A stretch of DNA of 21,963 nt from an uncultured Clostridia bacterium (GTDB lineage Bacteria; Bacillota; Clostridia; Christensenellales; Borkfalkiaceae). A program made the position numbers and the translations under genes. The notes under the pieces are model-generated. The model worked only from the letters and a program-made list of their open reading frames with translations. It had not been told where the DNA came from and did not search any database. Location: assembly GCA_944369635.1 (NCBI GenBank), contig CALVXL010000099.1, forward strand, positions 1-21,963, in the 5' to 3' direction. Positions 6,000 to 13,763 of the stretch are shown piece by piece. Numbering within the stretch: the first letter of the stretch is position 1; every line of letters starts with the position of its first letter.

Positions 6000-7745
6000 T
6001 TGATCAAACAGTTGGCTAAAAGTATCGGGCAATATAAAAAGCCCACGATACTCGCCCCGGTTTTCGTCACGTTGGAAGTGGCGATGGAATGTTTTATCCC
6101 CTGGTATATGGTCGTCATGCTCGATCGGATCAGCGCGGATAACTCCATGGGCAATATCCTTACATACGGCGGAATTTTGCTTATACTGTCCTTTCTCGCG
6201 CTGGCGTTCGGCATTCTTTCGGGAAAATATGCCGCCACGGCTTCTGCGGGGTTTGCGCGGAATTTACGGCAAAACCTTTATTATTCCGTGCAGGACTTTT
6301 CCTTTGCAAACATCGATAAATTTTCCACGTCCAGCCTGGTTACGCGTATGACTACGGACGTGACCAACGTGCAGATGGCGTTTATGATGATCATCCGCGT
6401 GGCGGTGCGTTCTCCCATCATGCTGATATTTTCCTTGGTCATGGCGTTTACCATCAACACCACGCTGGCGTGGATTTTCCTCGCGCTCGTGCCCGTGCTC
6501 GGCAGCATTCTGGTTTTTGTCGTGTTCAAGGTCGATCCGCTTTTCAACAAAGTGTTTAAAAAATACGACGCGATGAACGAGTCCGTACAGGAAAACATCC
6601 GCGGAATCCGCGTGGTCAAGTCTTTCGTAAGGGAAGATTATGAGAAGAAAAAGTTCGAACGTACGGCGGAAGACGTGCGCAAAGACTTTGTCCGCGCGGA
6701 AAAGATCGTGGCGTTCAACACGCCCGCCATGCAGTTTTGCATGTGGTTTGCGATACTGATGATCTGTTTCCTCGGTTCCGCCATTTCGGTAAAAGGCGGT
6801 GGAGAGGGCTTCAACAGTTCCGCGCTTTCCAGCATGATCGTCTATGCGGCGCAGATCCTTTCTTCGCTGATGATGCTCGCAATGGTTCTGGTCATGATCA
6901 CCATCGGCAGGACGAGCGCGGAACGTATCGTCGAGGTTTTGGAAGAAAAAAGCACGCTGACCAGTCCCGAAAACGCAATAAAGGAAGTTGCCGACGGCAG
7001 TATTACCTTTGAAAACGTCAGCTTCAAATATGCGGCGGAAGCGGAAAAATTCGCGTTGAAAAACGTAAATCTGACCATCAATTCCGGCGAAACAATCGGT
7101 ATTTTGGGCGGTACGGGATCGTCTAAAACCACGCTCGTCAGCCTGATTCCCAGGCTTTACGACGTGACGGAAGGCTCGGTGAAGGTCGGGGGCAAGGACG
7201 TAAGGGAATACGATCTCGAATCGCTGAGAAACGCCGTTTCCGTGGTGTTGCAGAAAAACGTGCTGTTTTCCGGCAGCATCAAAAAGAATCTTCGCTGGGG
7301 CAACGAAAACGCCAGCGACGAAGAACTCGTCAGGGTCTGCAAACTGGCGCAGGCGGACGATTTCATTCAAGGGTTCCCCGATAAATACGATACGTACATC
7401 GAACAGGGCGGCACCAACGTGTCGGGCGGGCAAAAGCAACGGCTCTGTATCGCCCGCGCGCTTCTGAAAAAGCCGAAAATCCTCATTTTGGACGATTCCA
7501 CCAGCGCGGTGGATACCAAGACCGACGCTTTGATCCGAAAGGCGTTCCGCGACGAGATCCCCGACACGACGAAGATCATCATCGCGCAACGCGTTTCTTC
7601 GGTGGAGGACGCCGACAAGATCGTCGTCATGAACGACGGCGAGATCGCCGATTTTGGCACGCACGACGAACTGATGCAAAGAAGCCCCATTTACAGGGAA
7701 GTATACGAATCCCAGAACAGAAAAGGGGGTGAAGACAATGAATAA
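6000..7745 (+). CDS. ABC exporter half-transporter, degenerate-site subunit
   Basis: A TTG start is preceded by AGAGGTGAG at proper distance; no ATG fits as well. The 581-residue protein has a six-helix exporter membrane domain (about 1-320) and a C-terminal ATPase domain. Walker A (370-377, GGTGSSKT) has Ser where the second conserved Gly is usual. The signature VSGGQ (474-478) is canonical. Walker B ends LDD with Asp499 in place of the catalytic Glu, and the switch residue is Gln530 instead of His. This is the pattern of the non-catalytic-site partner in heterodimeric exporters such as TM287/288, BmrCD and LmrCD. It overlaps the next gene by 8 bp. The substrate is unknown; drugs, antimicrobial peptides or lipids are plausible given the MarR regulator. 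Confidence 0.93.
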   Translation: MIKQLAKSIGQYKKPTILAPVFVTLEVAMECFIPWYMVVMLDRISADNSMGNILTYGGILLILSFLALAFGILSGKYAATASAGFARNLRQNLYYSVQDFSFANIDKFSTSSLVTRMTTDVTNVQMAFMMIIRVAVRSPIMLIFSLVMAFTINTTLAWIFLALVPVLGSILVFVVFKVDPLFNKVFKKYDAMNESVQENIRGIRVVKSFVREDYEKKKFERTAEDVRKDFVRAEKIVAFNTPAMQFCMWFAILMICFLGSAISVKGGGEGFNSSALSSMIVYAAQILSSLMMLAMVLVMITIGRTSAERIVEVLEEKSTLTSPENAIKEVADGSITFENVSFKYAAEAEKFALKNVNLTINSGETIGILGGTGSSKTTLVSLIPRLYDVTEGSVKVGGKDVREYDLESLRNAVSVVLQKNVLFSGSIKKNLRWGNENASDEELVRVCKLAQADDFIQGFPDKYDTYIEQGGTNVSGGQKQRLCIARALLKKPKILILDDSTSAVDTKTDALIRKAFRDEIPDTTKIIIAQRVSSVEDADKIVVMNDGEIADFGTHDELMQRSPIYREVYESQNRKGGEDNE

Positions 7746-9654
7746 AGCCCAAAAAGACAGTGCGGGCACGATGCGCGTGCTCGGCAGATTGTTAAAATAC
7801 CTGTTCAGATATTACAAAGGTTCGCTCATCGCCGTCATGGCGTGCATCGTCGTTACGGCGGCGGCGGGAATATCGTCTTCCGTCTTTTTGGAACTTTTGA
7901 TCGACGACGTCATCGCGCCCGGTATCACGCAGGGCTTCGACGCCGTCAGCGCCACGTTGACAAAAATCATTCTCGTTATGGCGGGGTTATACGTGCTCGG
8001 CGTGGCGTGTTCTTTTATCTATACGCGGCTGATGGCGGTTATCACGCAAGGTTTTCTGAAAAAGATGCGGACGGATATGTTCAATAAAATGCAGTCGCTT
8101 CCCCTCCGCTATTTCGATACCAACAACTACGGCGACATCATGAGCTGTTACACCAACGATATCGACTCGCTCCGTCAGCTCATTTCCCAAAGCCTGCCGA
8201 ATATCTTTTATTCTTTCGTGTCCATTTTATATTTGCTCGTCGTCATGTTCAATTCCAGCGTGTGGCTGTCGCTCATCGTGTTTTTGTGTGTGGGAATGAT
8301 GATATCCTCCACAAAATCCATCGGCGGCAGAAGCGCGAAGTATTTCGTGCGCCAGCAAAGGACCGTCGGCAAGACGGAAGGTTTTGTGGAAGAGATGATG
8401 GCGGGGCAGAAAGTCGTCAAGGTTTTCTGCCACGAACGCGAAGCCAAACGCGATTTCGATGAGATCAATTACGAACTCTTTAAGGACAGCGAAGCGGCAA
8501 ACAAGTTCGGCAATATCTTAATGCCCGTCATCAACAATATCGGGCACATCGCCTATGTGCTCGTGGCGATCGCGGGTGGGCTGCTCGTTTTGTACGGCGT
8601 ACCCAATCTTACCTTCGCAGGGCTTTCCGCCACGGGAATTACCATCGGCGCGATCGTCGGATTTCTCAATATGTCCCGTCAGTTTACGCTCAATATATCG
8701 CAGGTTTCCCAGCAGGTCAATATGGTCGTTATGGGCGTTGCGGGCGCAAAGCGTATTTTCGGACTGCTCGACCAGACGCCCGAGACGGACGAAGGATACG
8801 TGACGCTGGTCAACGCGAATATCGACGAAAACGGCAACATCACCGAAAGCGAAACGCGCACGGGCAAATGGGCATGGCGTCATCCGCACAAGGCGGACGG
8901 CACCGTGACCTATACCGAACTGAAAGGCGATATCCGCATGTTCAACGTGGACTTCGGCTATGTACCGGAAAAGATCGTGCTGCACGACGTAAGCGTTTAC
9001 GCAAAGCCCGGGCAGAAGATCGCGCTGGTCGGCGCGACGGGCGCGGGAAAGACGACCATCACCAACCTGATCAACCGCTTTTACGACATTGCGGACGGCA
9101 AAATCCGCTATGACGGCATCAACATCAACAAGATTAAAAAAGGCGATCTGCGCCGCTCCTTGGGCATCGTATTGCAGGACGTCAACCTGTTTACTGGCAC
9201 GGTAATGGACAATATCCGCTACGGCAAGCTGGATGCGACGGACGAAGAATGTATCGCGGCGGCGAAACTCGCCAACGCGCACGACTTCATCACGCGGCTT
9301 CCCGAAGGGTACAACACCATGCTGACGGGGGATGGCTCCAACCTTTCGCAGGGGCAGAAGCAGCTTTTGTCCATTGCGCGCGCCGCGCTCGCCAACGCGC
9401 CGGTAATGATCCTCGACGAGGCGACTTCATCCATCGACACGCGTACCGAAGCGCTGGTGCAGGCGGGTATGGATAAACTGATGGAAGGCAGAACGGTGTT
9501 TGTCATCGCGCACAGGCTTTCCACCATCAGAAATTCCGACGCCATCATGGTTCTCGATCACGGCAGAATCATCGAACGCGGCATGCACGACCAGCTTATT
9601 GCGGAAAAGGGCACGGATTACCAGCTCTATACGGGCGCGTTCGAATTCGAATAA
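7738..9654 (+). CDS. ABC exporter half-transporter, catalytic-site subunit
   Basis: The ATG at 7738 has a GGGGGTG site and overlaps the previous stop; a GTG at 7729 lies inside that site and is less likely. The 638-residue protein has a six-helix exporter domain, then an ATPase with canonical Walker A (432-439, GATGAGKT), catalytic Glu561 in LDEATSS and switch His592 in IAHRLS. Its signature is LSQGQ (536-540), a Gly-to-Gln change that would weaken the composite site completed by the upstream subunit. Together the pair makes one active and one degenerate ATP site. An extra segment of about 43 residues (354-396, with TESETRTGKWAWRHPHKADG) sits between the membrane domain and the ATPase; this makes it longer than its partner. 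Operon end is at 9663-9690. Confidence 0.94.
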   Translation: MNKAQKDSAGTMRVLGRLLKYLFRYYKGSLIAVMACIVVTAAAGISSSVFLELLIDDVIAPGITQGFDAVSATLTKIILVMAGLYVLGVACSFIYTRLMAVITQGFLKKMRTDMFNKMQSLPLRYFDTNNYGDIMSCYTNDIDSLRQLISQSLPNIFYSFVSILYLLVVMFNSSVWLSLIVFLCVGMMISSTKSIGGRSAKYFVRQQRTVGKTEGFVEEMMAGQKVVKVFCHEREAKRDFDEINYELFKDSEAANKFGNILMPVINNIGHIAYVLVAIAGGLLVLYGVPNLTFAGLSATGITIGAIVGFLNMSRQFTLNISQVSQQVNMVVMGVAGAKRIFGLLDQTPETDEGYVTLVNANIDENGNITESETRTGKWAWRHPHKADGTVTYTELKGDIRMFNVDFGYVPEKIVLHDVSVYAKPGQKIALVGATGAGKTTITNLINRFYDIADGKIRYDGININKIKKGDLRRSLGIVLQDVNLFTGTVMDNIRYGKLDATDEECIAAAKLANAHDFITRLPEGYNTMLTGDGSNLSQGQKQLLSIARAALANAPVMILDEATSSIDTRTEALVQAGMDKLMEGRTVFVIAHRLSTIRNSDAIMVLDHGRIIERGMHDQLIAEKGTDYQLYTGAFEFE

Positions 9655-9662
9655 AATCTTTT

Positions 9663-9690
9663 TCTCCCGCGCGGCGCGCGGGAGATTTTC
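9663..9690 (+). terminator. Terminator of the marR-ABC operon
   Basis: A 10-bp perfect stem, TCTCCCGCGC with GCGCGGGAGA, closes a GGC loop and is followed by TTTTC, starting 9 bp after the stop codon. Confidence 0.88.
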
Positions 9691-9718
9691 TGTACGGAAA
9701 CACTTATTTTTTCATCGC

Positions 9719-9752
9719 TTTACAAATTTTTCCGAAAGTGGTATACTTTCGG
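9719..9752 (+). promoter_or_regulatory. clc operon promoter with a palindrome over the -10 box
   Basis: TTTACA (9719-9724), a 17-bp spacer and TATACT (9742-9747). An 8-bp perfect inverted repeat, CCGAAAGT and ACTTTCGG around GGTAT, spans 9732-9752 and contains the -10 box, so a protein bound there would block initiation. The 80-nt leader that follows has no other recognised element. Confidence 0.75.
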
Positions 9753-9836
9753 TAATTTGTACTGTAACGGGATTGTGCGAACCCTTTCCTTTCGGATAAG
9801 GATCGCTCGGTTTCGCGGCGGTACTTGGGAGAAGGT

Positions 9837-11426
9837 ATGCAAAAGCATCATATCAACTATCTGAAAAACACCTTTTTGCCCTGTGTTGCCAGCGGCGCGG
9901 CGGTCGGCGTCATTGTCGGCACGGCTGTATTTTTTTTCAAATGGGCGGCGGACTTTTTGACGGCGCGTTCCGCTGAAATCTACGCATACGTACATGCGCA
10001 TCCGCTGTTTGTTCCGCTCTTGTTTTTAGGGCTTGCCGTGCTCGCCGCGGCGGAATTTTTTCTGCAGACGTATACGCCGGAAACGCGCGGCGGCGGAATA
10101 CCGCGGAGCGTTGGCGCCGTGCGGGGGGTGTTGTCTTTCCGTTGGCTCCGCTCGGCGATCGGCGCGGTGTTCAATTCGTTTTTTTCCTTTTTCGCGGGGC
10201 TTCCGCTCGGTACGGAAGGTTCGTCCGTCCTGATCGGTACGGCGCTCGGCAAGGGCGTTTCCGAACTGCCGCTTGCCCGAAGGGATTTTTCCAAATATAC
10301 CATGACGGGCGGCGCGTCGGCGGGATTTGCCGTCGCCACGGGCGCACCCCTTGCGGGAGTGGTATTCGCCTTGGAAGAAATGCACCGTAAAATCGCGCCG
10401 ACCATGCTTCTCGCGGTGGTGTCCAGCGTTCTTTCCGCTTCGCTCGTTTCCTCGTTGCTGACGCGCGCGTTGGGCGGTAGCGCGGGACCGCTTTTCGAAT
10501 TGCCGTCCGAAGTGCCCGTAACGCTCGTGCTCAATCAGATCTGGATATTGATTATTGCCGGCGTATTTTGCGGGCTGGCAGCGGTGGCGTTCTGCCGTTT
10601 GCTCGATTTTCTCACAAAATATTACGGCAAACATCACGCGCAGAAAGTGCGTTTCGTTCGGATTATCGTTTTGTTTCTGGTCGTCGGCGGCGTGGGACTT
10701 CTGCTGAACGACGCCCTTTACGGCGGACACGGGCTCATTGAAAACGTGCTTTCCATGCAGTTCGGCGTCGGCATGCTGTTTGCGATATTCTTTACGCGTT
10801 TTCTCCTGATCGCCTTCGCCTCGAGCGACGGAGCTTCCGGCGGACTCTTTATCCCCATGCTTTCTCTCGGCGCGCTCGTCGGCGGGCTCACGGTAAAGCT
10901 GTGCGCGGCGATGGGAATGTCCTCCGAGCTCAACGCGCTTGTCGTCATCGTTTGCACCGTTTCCTTTATGGGTGCGGCAACGCGGTCGCCCGTCACCGCC
11001 ATTATCCTCGCGGTGGAGGCAACCTGGCAGTTTACCAATCTCTTTTATGTGGCCGTCGCGGTGTTTATCGCCTATCTCATTATGAGCTTCTTCCGTGCGG
11101 AATCGGCTTACGAGAGCATGCTCAAGAACATGGTCAAAAGGCAGTACCGCGGAAAAACCTGCCGTTCCGCCGACGTGGAAGTCGTCGTTTGCGAAGGCTG
11201 TTTTGCGGTGGGAAAACCCGTTTCCGACTTGCTTTTTTCCGTCAACCTGATCCCGCGGCGCACCTTTACCGCGGAAAAGGAGGAGGAAGTATTCCCCGGA
11301 CGGGAACACAGCCTGCGCGTGGGGGATAAAATCGTGTTTACCGCCGTTTCCTATGAATTCGACGAAACCGCGGGCGAACTTGTGAATTATTTCGGAAAAC
11401 AGGAGATCGTATGGAAGGAGAACTGA
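9837..11426 (+). CDS. ClC family chloride/proton antiporter with TrkA_C domain
   Basis: The ATG at 9837 follows GGGAG at good spacing; an in-frame TTG at 9825 is upstream of that site and unlikely. The 529-residue protein carries the ClC signatures in order: GGGIPRS (normally GSGIP), GTEGS with the gating Glu at residue 127 (normally GREGP), GAPLAGVVFALEEM with two Glu at 180-181, and GASGGLFIP. The gating Glu and an acidic residue near the internal proton site suggest a coupled antiporter rather than a channel, an inference from the family. The last 90 residues look like a TrkA_C/RCK_C ligand-binding domain (PGREHSLRVGDKIVF). It heads a three-gene operon with a GNAT enzyme and an EEP-fold protein. 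Confidence 0.92.
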   Translation: MQKHHINYLKNTFLPCVASGAAVGVIVGTAVFFFKWAADFLTARSAEIYAYVHAHPLFVPLLFLGLAVLAAAEFFLQTYTPETRGGGIPRSVGAVRGVLSFRWLRSAIGAVFNSFFSFFAGLPLGTEGSSVLIGTALGKGVSELPLARRDFSKYTMTGGASAGFAVATGAPLAGVVFALEEMHRKIAPTMLLAVVSSVLSASLVSSLLTRALGGSAGPLFELPSEVPVTLVLNQIWILIIAGVFCGLAAVAFCRLLDFLTKYYGKHHAQKVRFVRIIVLFLVVGGVGLLLNDALYGGHGLIENVLSMQFGVGMLFAIFFTRFLLIAFASSDGASGGLFIPMLSLGALVGGLTVKLCAAMGMSSELNALVVIVCTVSFMGAATRSPVTAIILAVEATWQFTNLFYVAVAVFIAYLIMSFFRAESAYESMLKNMVKRQYRGKTCRSADVEVVVCEGCFAVGKPVSDLLFSVNLIPRRTFTAEKEEEVFPGREHSLRVGDKIVFTAVSYEFDETAGELVNYFGKQEIVWKEN

Positions 11427-11917
11427 TCGAAGTTTCAAAAAAGCAATATAAAGAACTTGAAGCGATGTGTTTAGAGCTCTGGCACGACGCTTACGACGGC
11501 TTGCTCGGAAGCCGTCAGGTCGGGTATATGCTGGAAAAGTTTCAGAGCGAAAAGGCTTTTGAAAAGCAGATGTCCGAGGAAAATTATCGGTATTATTTCA
11601 TCGTCTGCGGCGGGGAGCGCGCGGGGTATTGCGCTTTGCAACCGCAGAAAGACGCGTTGTTTTTATCCAAACTTTATCTTGCGGCAAATTTTCGCGGAAA
11701 GAACCTCGCGGGGGATATTCTGCAAAAAATCCTTTCTTTCGGAAAGAAAGAGGGAAAGGAAAAAGTTTATCTTACCGTCAATAAAGAAAACGCGCGCGCG
11801 ATACGCGCGTACGAGAAATTCGGTTTTGTGCGGACGCAAAGTATCGTAACCGACATCGGCGGCGGGTACGTCATGGACGATTACGTTTACGAATACAATT
11901 TAAAAACGGGGGAGTAA
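11411..11917 (+). CDS. GNAT family N-acetyltransferase
   Basis: This 168-residue protein fits the GNAT fold. The acetyl-CoA-binding motif A is LYLAANFRGKNLAGDIL (about residues 83-99), with RGKNLAG standing for the family R/Q-x-x-G-x-G/A loop. Motif B contains NKENARAIRAYEKFGF (about 121-136). The family moves an acetyl group from acetyl-CoA to an amine on a small molecule, antibiotic or protein; the acceptor cannot be told. It begins inside the clc gene (16-bp overlap) with an AGGAG site, so it is cotranscribed and probably coupled to ClC. The functional link with an anion transporter is unclear. Confidence 0.9.
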   Translation: MEGELIEVSKKQYKELEAMCLELWHDAYDGLLGSRQVGYMLEKFQSEKAFEKQMSEENYRYYFIVCGGERAGYCALQPQKDALFLSKLYLAANFRGKNLAGDILQKILSFGKKEGKEKVYLTVNKENARAIRAYEKFGFVRTQSIVTDIGGGYVMDDYVYEYNLKTGE

Positions 11918-11919
11918 AA

Positions 11920-13017
11920 ATGAAAAGAGCACTGAAAATAACGGCCGTTGTTCTTGCGGTGATTGTAGGCGCGCTTATCCTGACCGTGGGCGGGTACGCG
12001 CTCTATGTGGTTTTGCAGTATTCGCGCATCGAAGATCATCTCCCGCTGGAAATCGGGGGGAAAAAGGGCGACGCGATCGAAGCGGGAGAAGAGCTTTCCG
12101 CGCTCACCTACAACATCGGATTCGGCGCGTATGCGCAGGACTTTTCCTTTTTTATGGATTCGGGAACGATGCTCGACGGAACGAAGGTGAGCGGAAAGTA
12201 CGCAAAGGCGCGCAGCAAGGAAATTGTGGAGGAAAACACGCGCGGCGCTTTAAGCGCGGCAAAAGAGCAAAACGCCGATTTTTATTTGTTTCAGGAAGTG
12301 GATACCGACGCCGACCGCTCGCACCATATAAATCAGTTCCGATATTTTTACGAAGATTTGGGCGACGGTTACGCTTATACGTTTGCCGAAAATTTCCATT
12401 CCGCCAACCTATTGTATCCTTTCAACGACCCCATCGGAAAGAGCAATTCGGGACTCGCTACGTTTTTTGCGTATTCTGTCATATCTGCCGAACGCAGGCA
12501 ATATCCCGTGGACAAGGGATTTGCCAAATTTTTCGATCTCGACCGTTGTTTTGCGGTGCATTATCTTTCCGTCGATAACGGCAGACAGCTTGTGCTCATC
12601 AATTCGCATATGTCTGCGTACGATGAAGGCGGCAAAATCCGCCATCAGCAGCTCGCGCTTTTAAATAGCGTTCTTCAGGAGGAATACGCCAAGGGCAATT
12701 ACGTTGTGGTCGGCGGAGACTTCAATCACGACATCGCGGATTCCCTGCACGCTTTCGCAACGCGGCAGGAAGTGCCCGAATGGGTGTACGTGCTGAAAAA
12801 CGAAGATCTGGCGGAGCATTTTTCCTTCGCCGCGGCGAAAAACGCGCCTACCTGCCGCAGCACCGACATGCCCTACGAAAAGGGCGTGAATTATTCCGTG
12901 GTGCTGGACGGGTTCGTCGTATCGGATAACGTTACGGTGGTTTCGGTGGAAAACGTCGATACCGATTTTAAGTATTCCGATCACAACCCCGCCGTGATGA
13001 AATTTATTCTCGATTGA
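11920..13017 (+). CDS. Membrane-anchored endonuclease/exonuclease/phosphatase-fold protein
   Basis: This 365-residue protein has one N-terminal membrane helix (about residues 5-31) followed by an extracytoplasmic EEP domain. Family motifs are in order: LTYNIGFG, FQEVD with metal-binding Glu126, NSHMSAYDEGG (228-238), GGDFNHD with Asp267/Asn269 and SDHNP with Asp354/His355. The full catalytic set suggests a working Mg-dependent phosphodiesterase or phosphatase. The family covers nucleases, sphingomyelinases and inositol phosphatases; the surface location makes extracellular DNA, lipid head groups or sugar phosphates possible targets. It starts 2 bp after the GNAT stop with a GGGGGAG site and ends the clc operon. 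Confidence 0.9.
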   Translation: MKRALKITAVVLAVIVGALILTVGGYALYVVLQYSRIEDHLPLEIGGKKGDAIEAGEELSALTYNIGFGAYAQDFSFFMDSGTMLDGTKVSGKYAKARSKEIVEENTRGALSAAKEQNADFYLFQEVDTDADRSHHINQFRYFYEDLGDGYAYTFAENFHSANLLYPFNDPIGKSNSGLATFFAYSVISAERRQYPVDKGFAKFFDLDRCFAVHYLSVDNGRQLVLINSHMSAYDEGGKIRHQQLALLNSVLQEEYAKGNYVVVGGDFNHDIADSLHAFATRQEVPEWVYVLKNEDLAEHFSFAAAKNAPTCRSTDMPYEKGVNYSVVLDGFVVSDNVTVVSVENVDTDFKYSDHNPAVMKFILD

Positions 13018-13031
13018 AAATAAAAAAGTTT

Positions 13032-13061
13032 ATTCCCGCCTGCGGTGCGGGAATTTTTTTT
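13032..13061 (+). terminator. Terminator of the clc operon
   Basis: ATTCCCGC pairs with GCGGGAAT around a 7-nt loop and runs directly into a T-rich tract (13054-13061). The following 60 bp before the coat genes contains AT-rich blocks but no well-spaced promoter that I would defend. Confidence 0.88.
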
Positions 13062-13124
13062 ATTGCGTATAAAAATTTTGCCGAGGGGTAAAATCGGGGT
13101 AGATCGAAAAAAAGGAGAAACGAA

Positions 13125-13307
13125 ATGACCAATCTTACGCAAAAAGAAGTAACATTTATTTCCGATCTGCTTTCTTACGAGGGCAGAGCCTGCAAAAAAG
13201 CGCGGCTGTATTCCAGAACGCTCACCGACAAGACGATGGCGGAAACCATGGGCAAGATCGCGGACAATCACGAAAAGCGTTTCAATGCGCTGCTCGGTCT
13301 TTTATAA
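13125..13307 (+). CDS. Small ferritin-like protein, spore-coat associated type
   Basis: This 60-residue helical protein (MTNLTQKEVTFISDLL, then KIADNHEKRFNALLGLL) resembles the short partner ORFs that often precede CotF-type genes in Clostridia. It matches the first half of a ferritin-like helical hairpin, with NHEKRFNALL near the C-terminus. A GGAG site precedes the ATG, and the next gene starts 12 bp after its stop with an AGGAGG site. I infer that the two products work together as coat components. Evidence for the exact role is context and general likeness only. Confidence 0.7.
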   Translation: MTNLTQKEVTFISDLLSYEGRACKKARLYSRTLTDKTMAETMGKIADNHEKRFNALLGLL

Positions 13308-13319
13308 GGAGGAAAGAAA

Positions 13320-13607
13320 ATGGAAAATTACAAATCCAAGATAACGCTCAACGAAAAAGATTCCCTTACGGATATCCTGATGGCGGAAAAGGAACTCGTT
13401 AAAATGTACGCGCAGGCGATGACGGAAGGGGCGGGCAAGCCGTTCAGAAGCGCGGTGAAAAGCAACATGGACGGCGCGATCGGCGACCAGTTTGCCGTAT
13501 TTACCGCCATGAATAAAAACGGGCTTTACGAAACCACGCCCGCCGACAAAGCGGAAATCGACAAGAGCAAGGAAACGTATTCCCAGATGCTCACGCAACT
13601 CAATTAA
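13320..13607 (+). CDS. CotF-like spore coat protein
   Basis: This 95-residue protein matches the Coat_F domain by eye. LNEKDSLTDILMAEKELVKMYAQA corresponds to the family DxLTDxLxxEKxLxxxY helix, the second helix pair includes GDQFAVFTAMNKNGLYE, which stands for the conserved H/Q-x-x-x-x-x-x-M-x-x-x-G-W/Y segment. CotF in Bacillus is a spore coat component; clostridial homologues are often expressed in the mother cell late in sporulation. The presence of this pair is the best sign in the window that the organism can sporulate or descends from a sporulator. A terminator follows 19 bp after the stop. Confidence 0.82.
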   Translation: MENYKSKITLNEKDSLTDILMAEKELVKMYAQAMTEGAGKPFRSAVKSNMDGAIGDQFAVFTAMNKNGLYETTPADKAEIDKSKETYSQMLTQLN

Positions 13608-13626
13608 AAAAATCGGATAAAGTTTT

Positions 13627-13666
13627 CGCCGTCCGCCGCAAATTTTGCGGCGGACGGCGGATTTTT
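13627..13666 (+). terminator. Terminator of the coat gene pair
   Basis: A 16-bp perfect inverted repeat (CGCCGTCCGCCGCAAA and its complement), effectively closed by a small AT loop, is followed by GATTTTT. Confidence 0.9.
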
Positions 13667-13679
13667 AAAAACAAAACGC

Positions 13680-13708
13680 TTGCAAAGAGAAGAAAAAAGT
13701 GCTATGAT
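13680..13708 (+). promoter_or_regulatory. queT promoter
   Basis: TTGCAA (13680-13685), a 17-bp spacer and TATGAT (13703-13708). The predicted start at about 13715 coincides with the first base of the riboswitch P1 stem. Confidence 0.75.
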
Positions 13709-13715
13709 AATCGGC

Positions 13716-13753
13716 GAAGGTTTTCGGATAACACTTCAATAAAACAACCGAGG
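13716..13753 (+). ncRNA. Probable preQ1-I riboswitch, translational type
   Basis: The leader has the class I preQ1 layout. A short P1 stem GAAG (13716-13719) pairs with CTTC (13734-13737). A loop ends with AACA, and an A-rich tail AATAAAACAA follows. The pseudoknot strand TCGG (13724-13727) matches CCGA (13748-13751) in the tail. The GAGG ribosome site (13750-13753) overlaps that strand, so ligand-stabilised pairing would hide it and shut off translation. PreQ1 riboswitches are known to control queT genes, which supports the call. P1 is short (4 bp), so a covariance-model check is needed. Confidence 0.72.
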
Positions 13754-13763
13754 TAAAAACTGA

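Noticed and set aside
10026..11438. A 470-codon open frame on the minus strand opposite the ClC gene, and a 501-codon one opposite the first ABC gene (6264-7769).
   Set aside because: Their products are rich in Arg, His and Asp with no domain motifs, as expected from the complement of codon-biased genes. The plus-strand genes have full family signatures and ribosome sites.
13063..13094. TTGCGT and TAAAAT upstream of the coat gene pair as a promoter.
   Set aside because: The spacer is 20 bp, too long for a sigma-A promoter. A sporulation sigma factor is more likely, but I cannot define its site with confidence.
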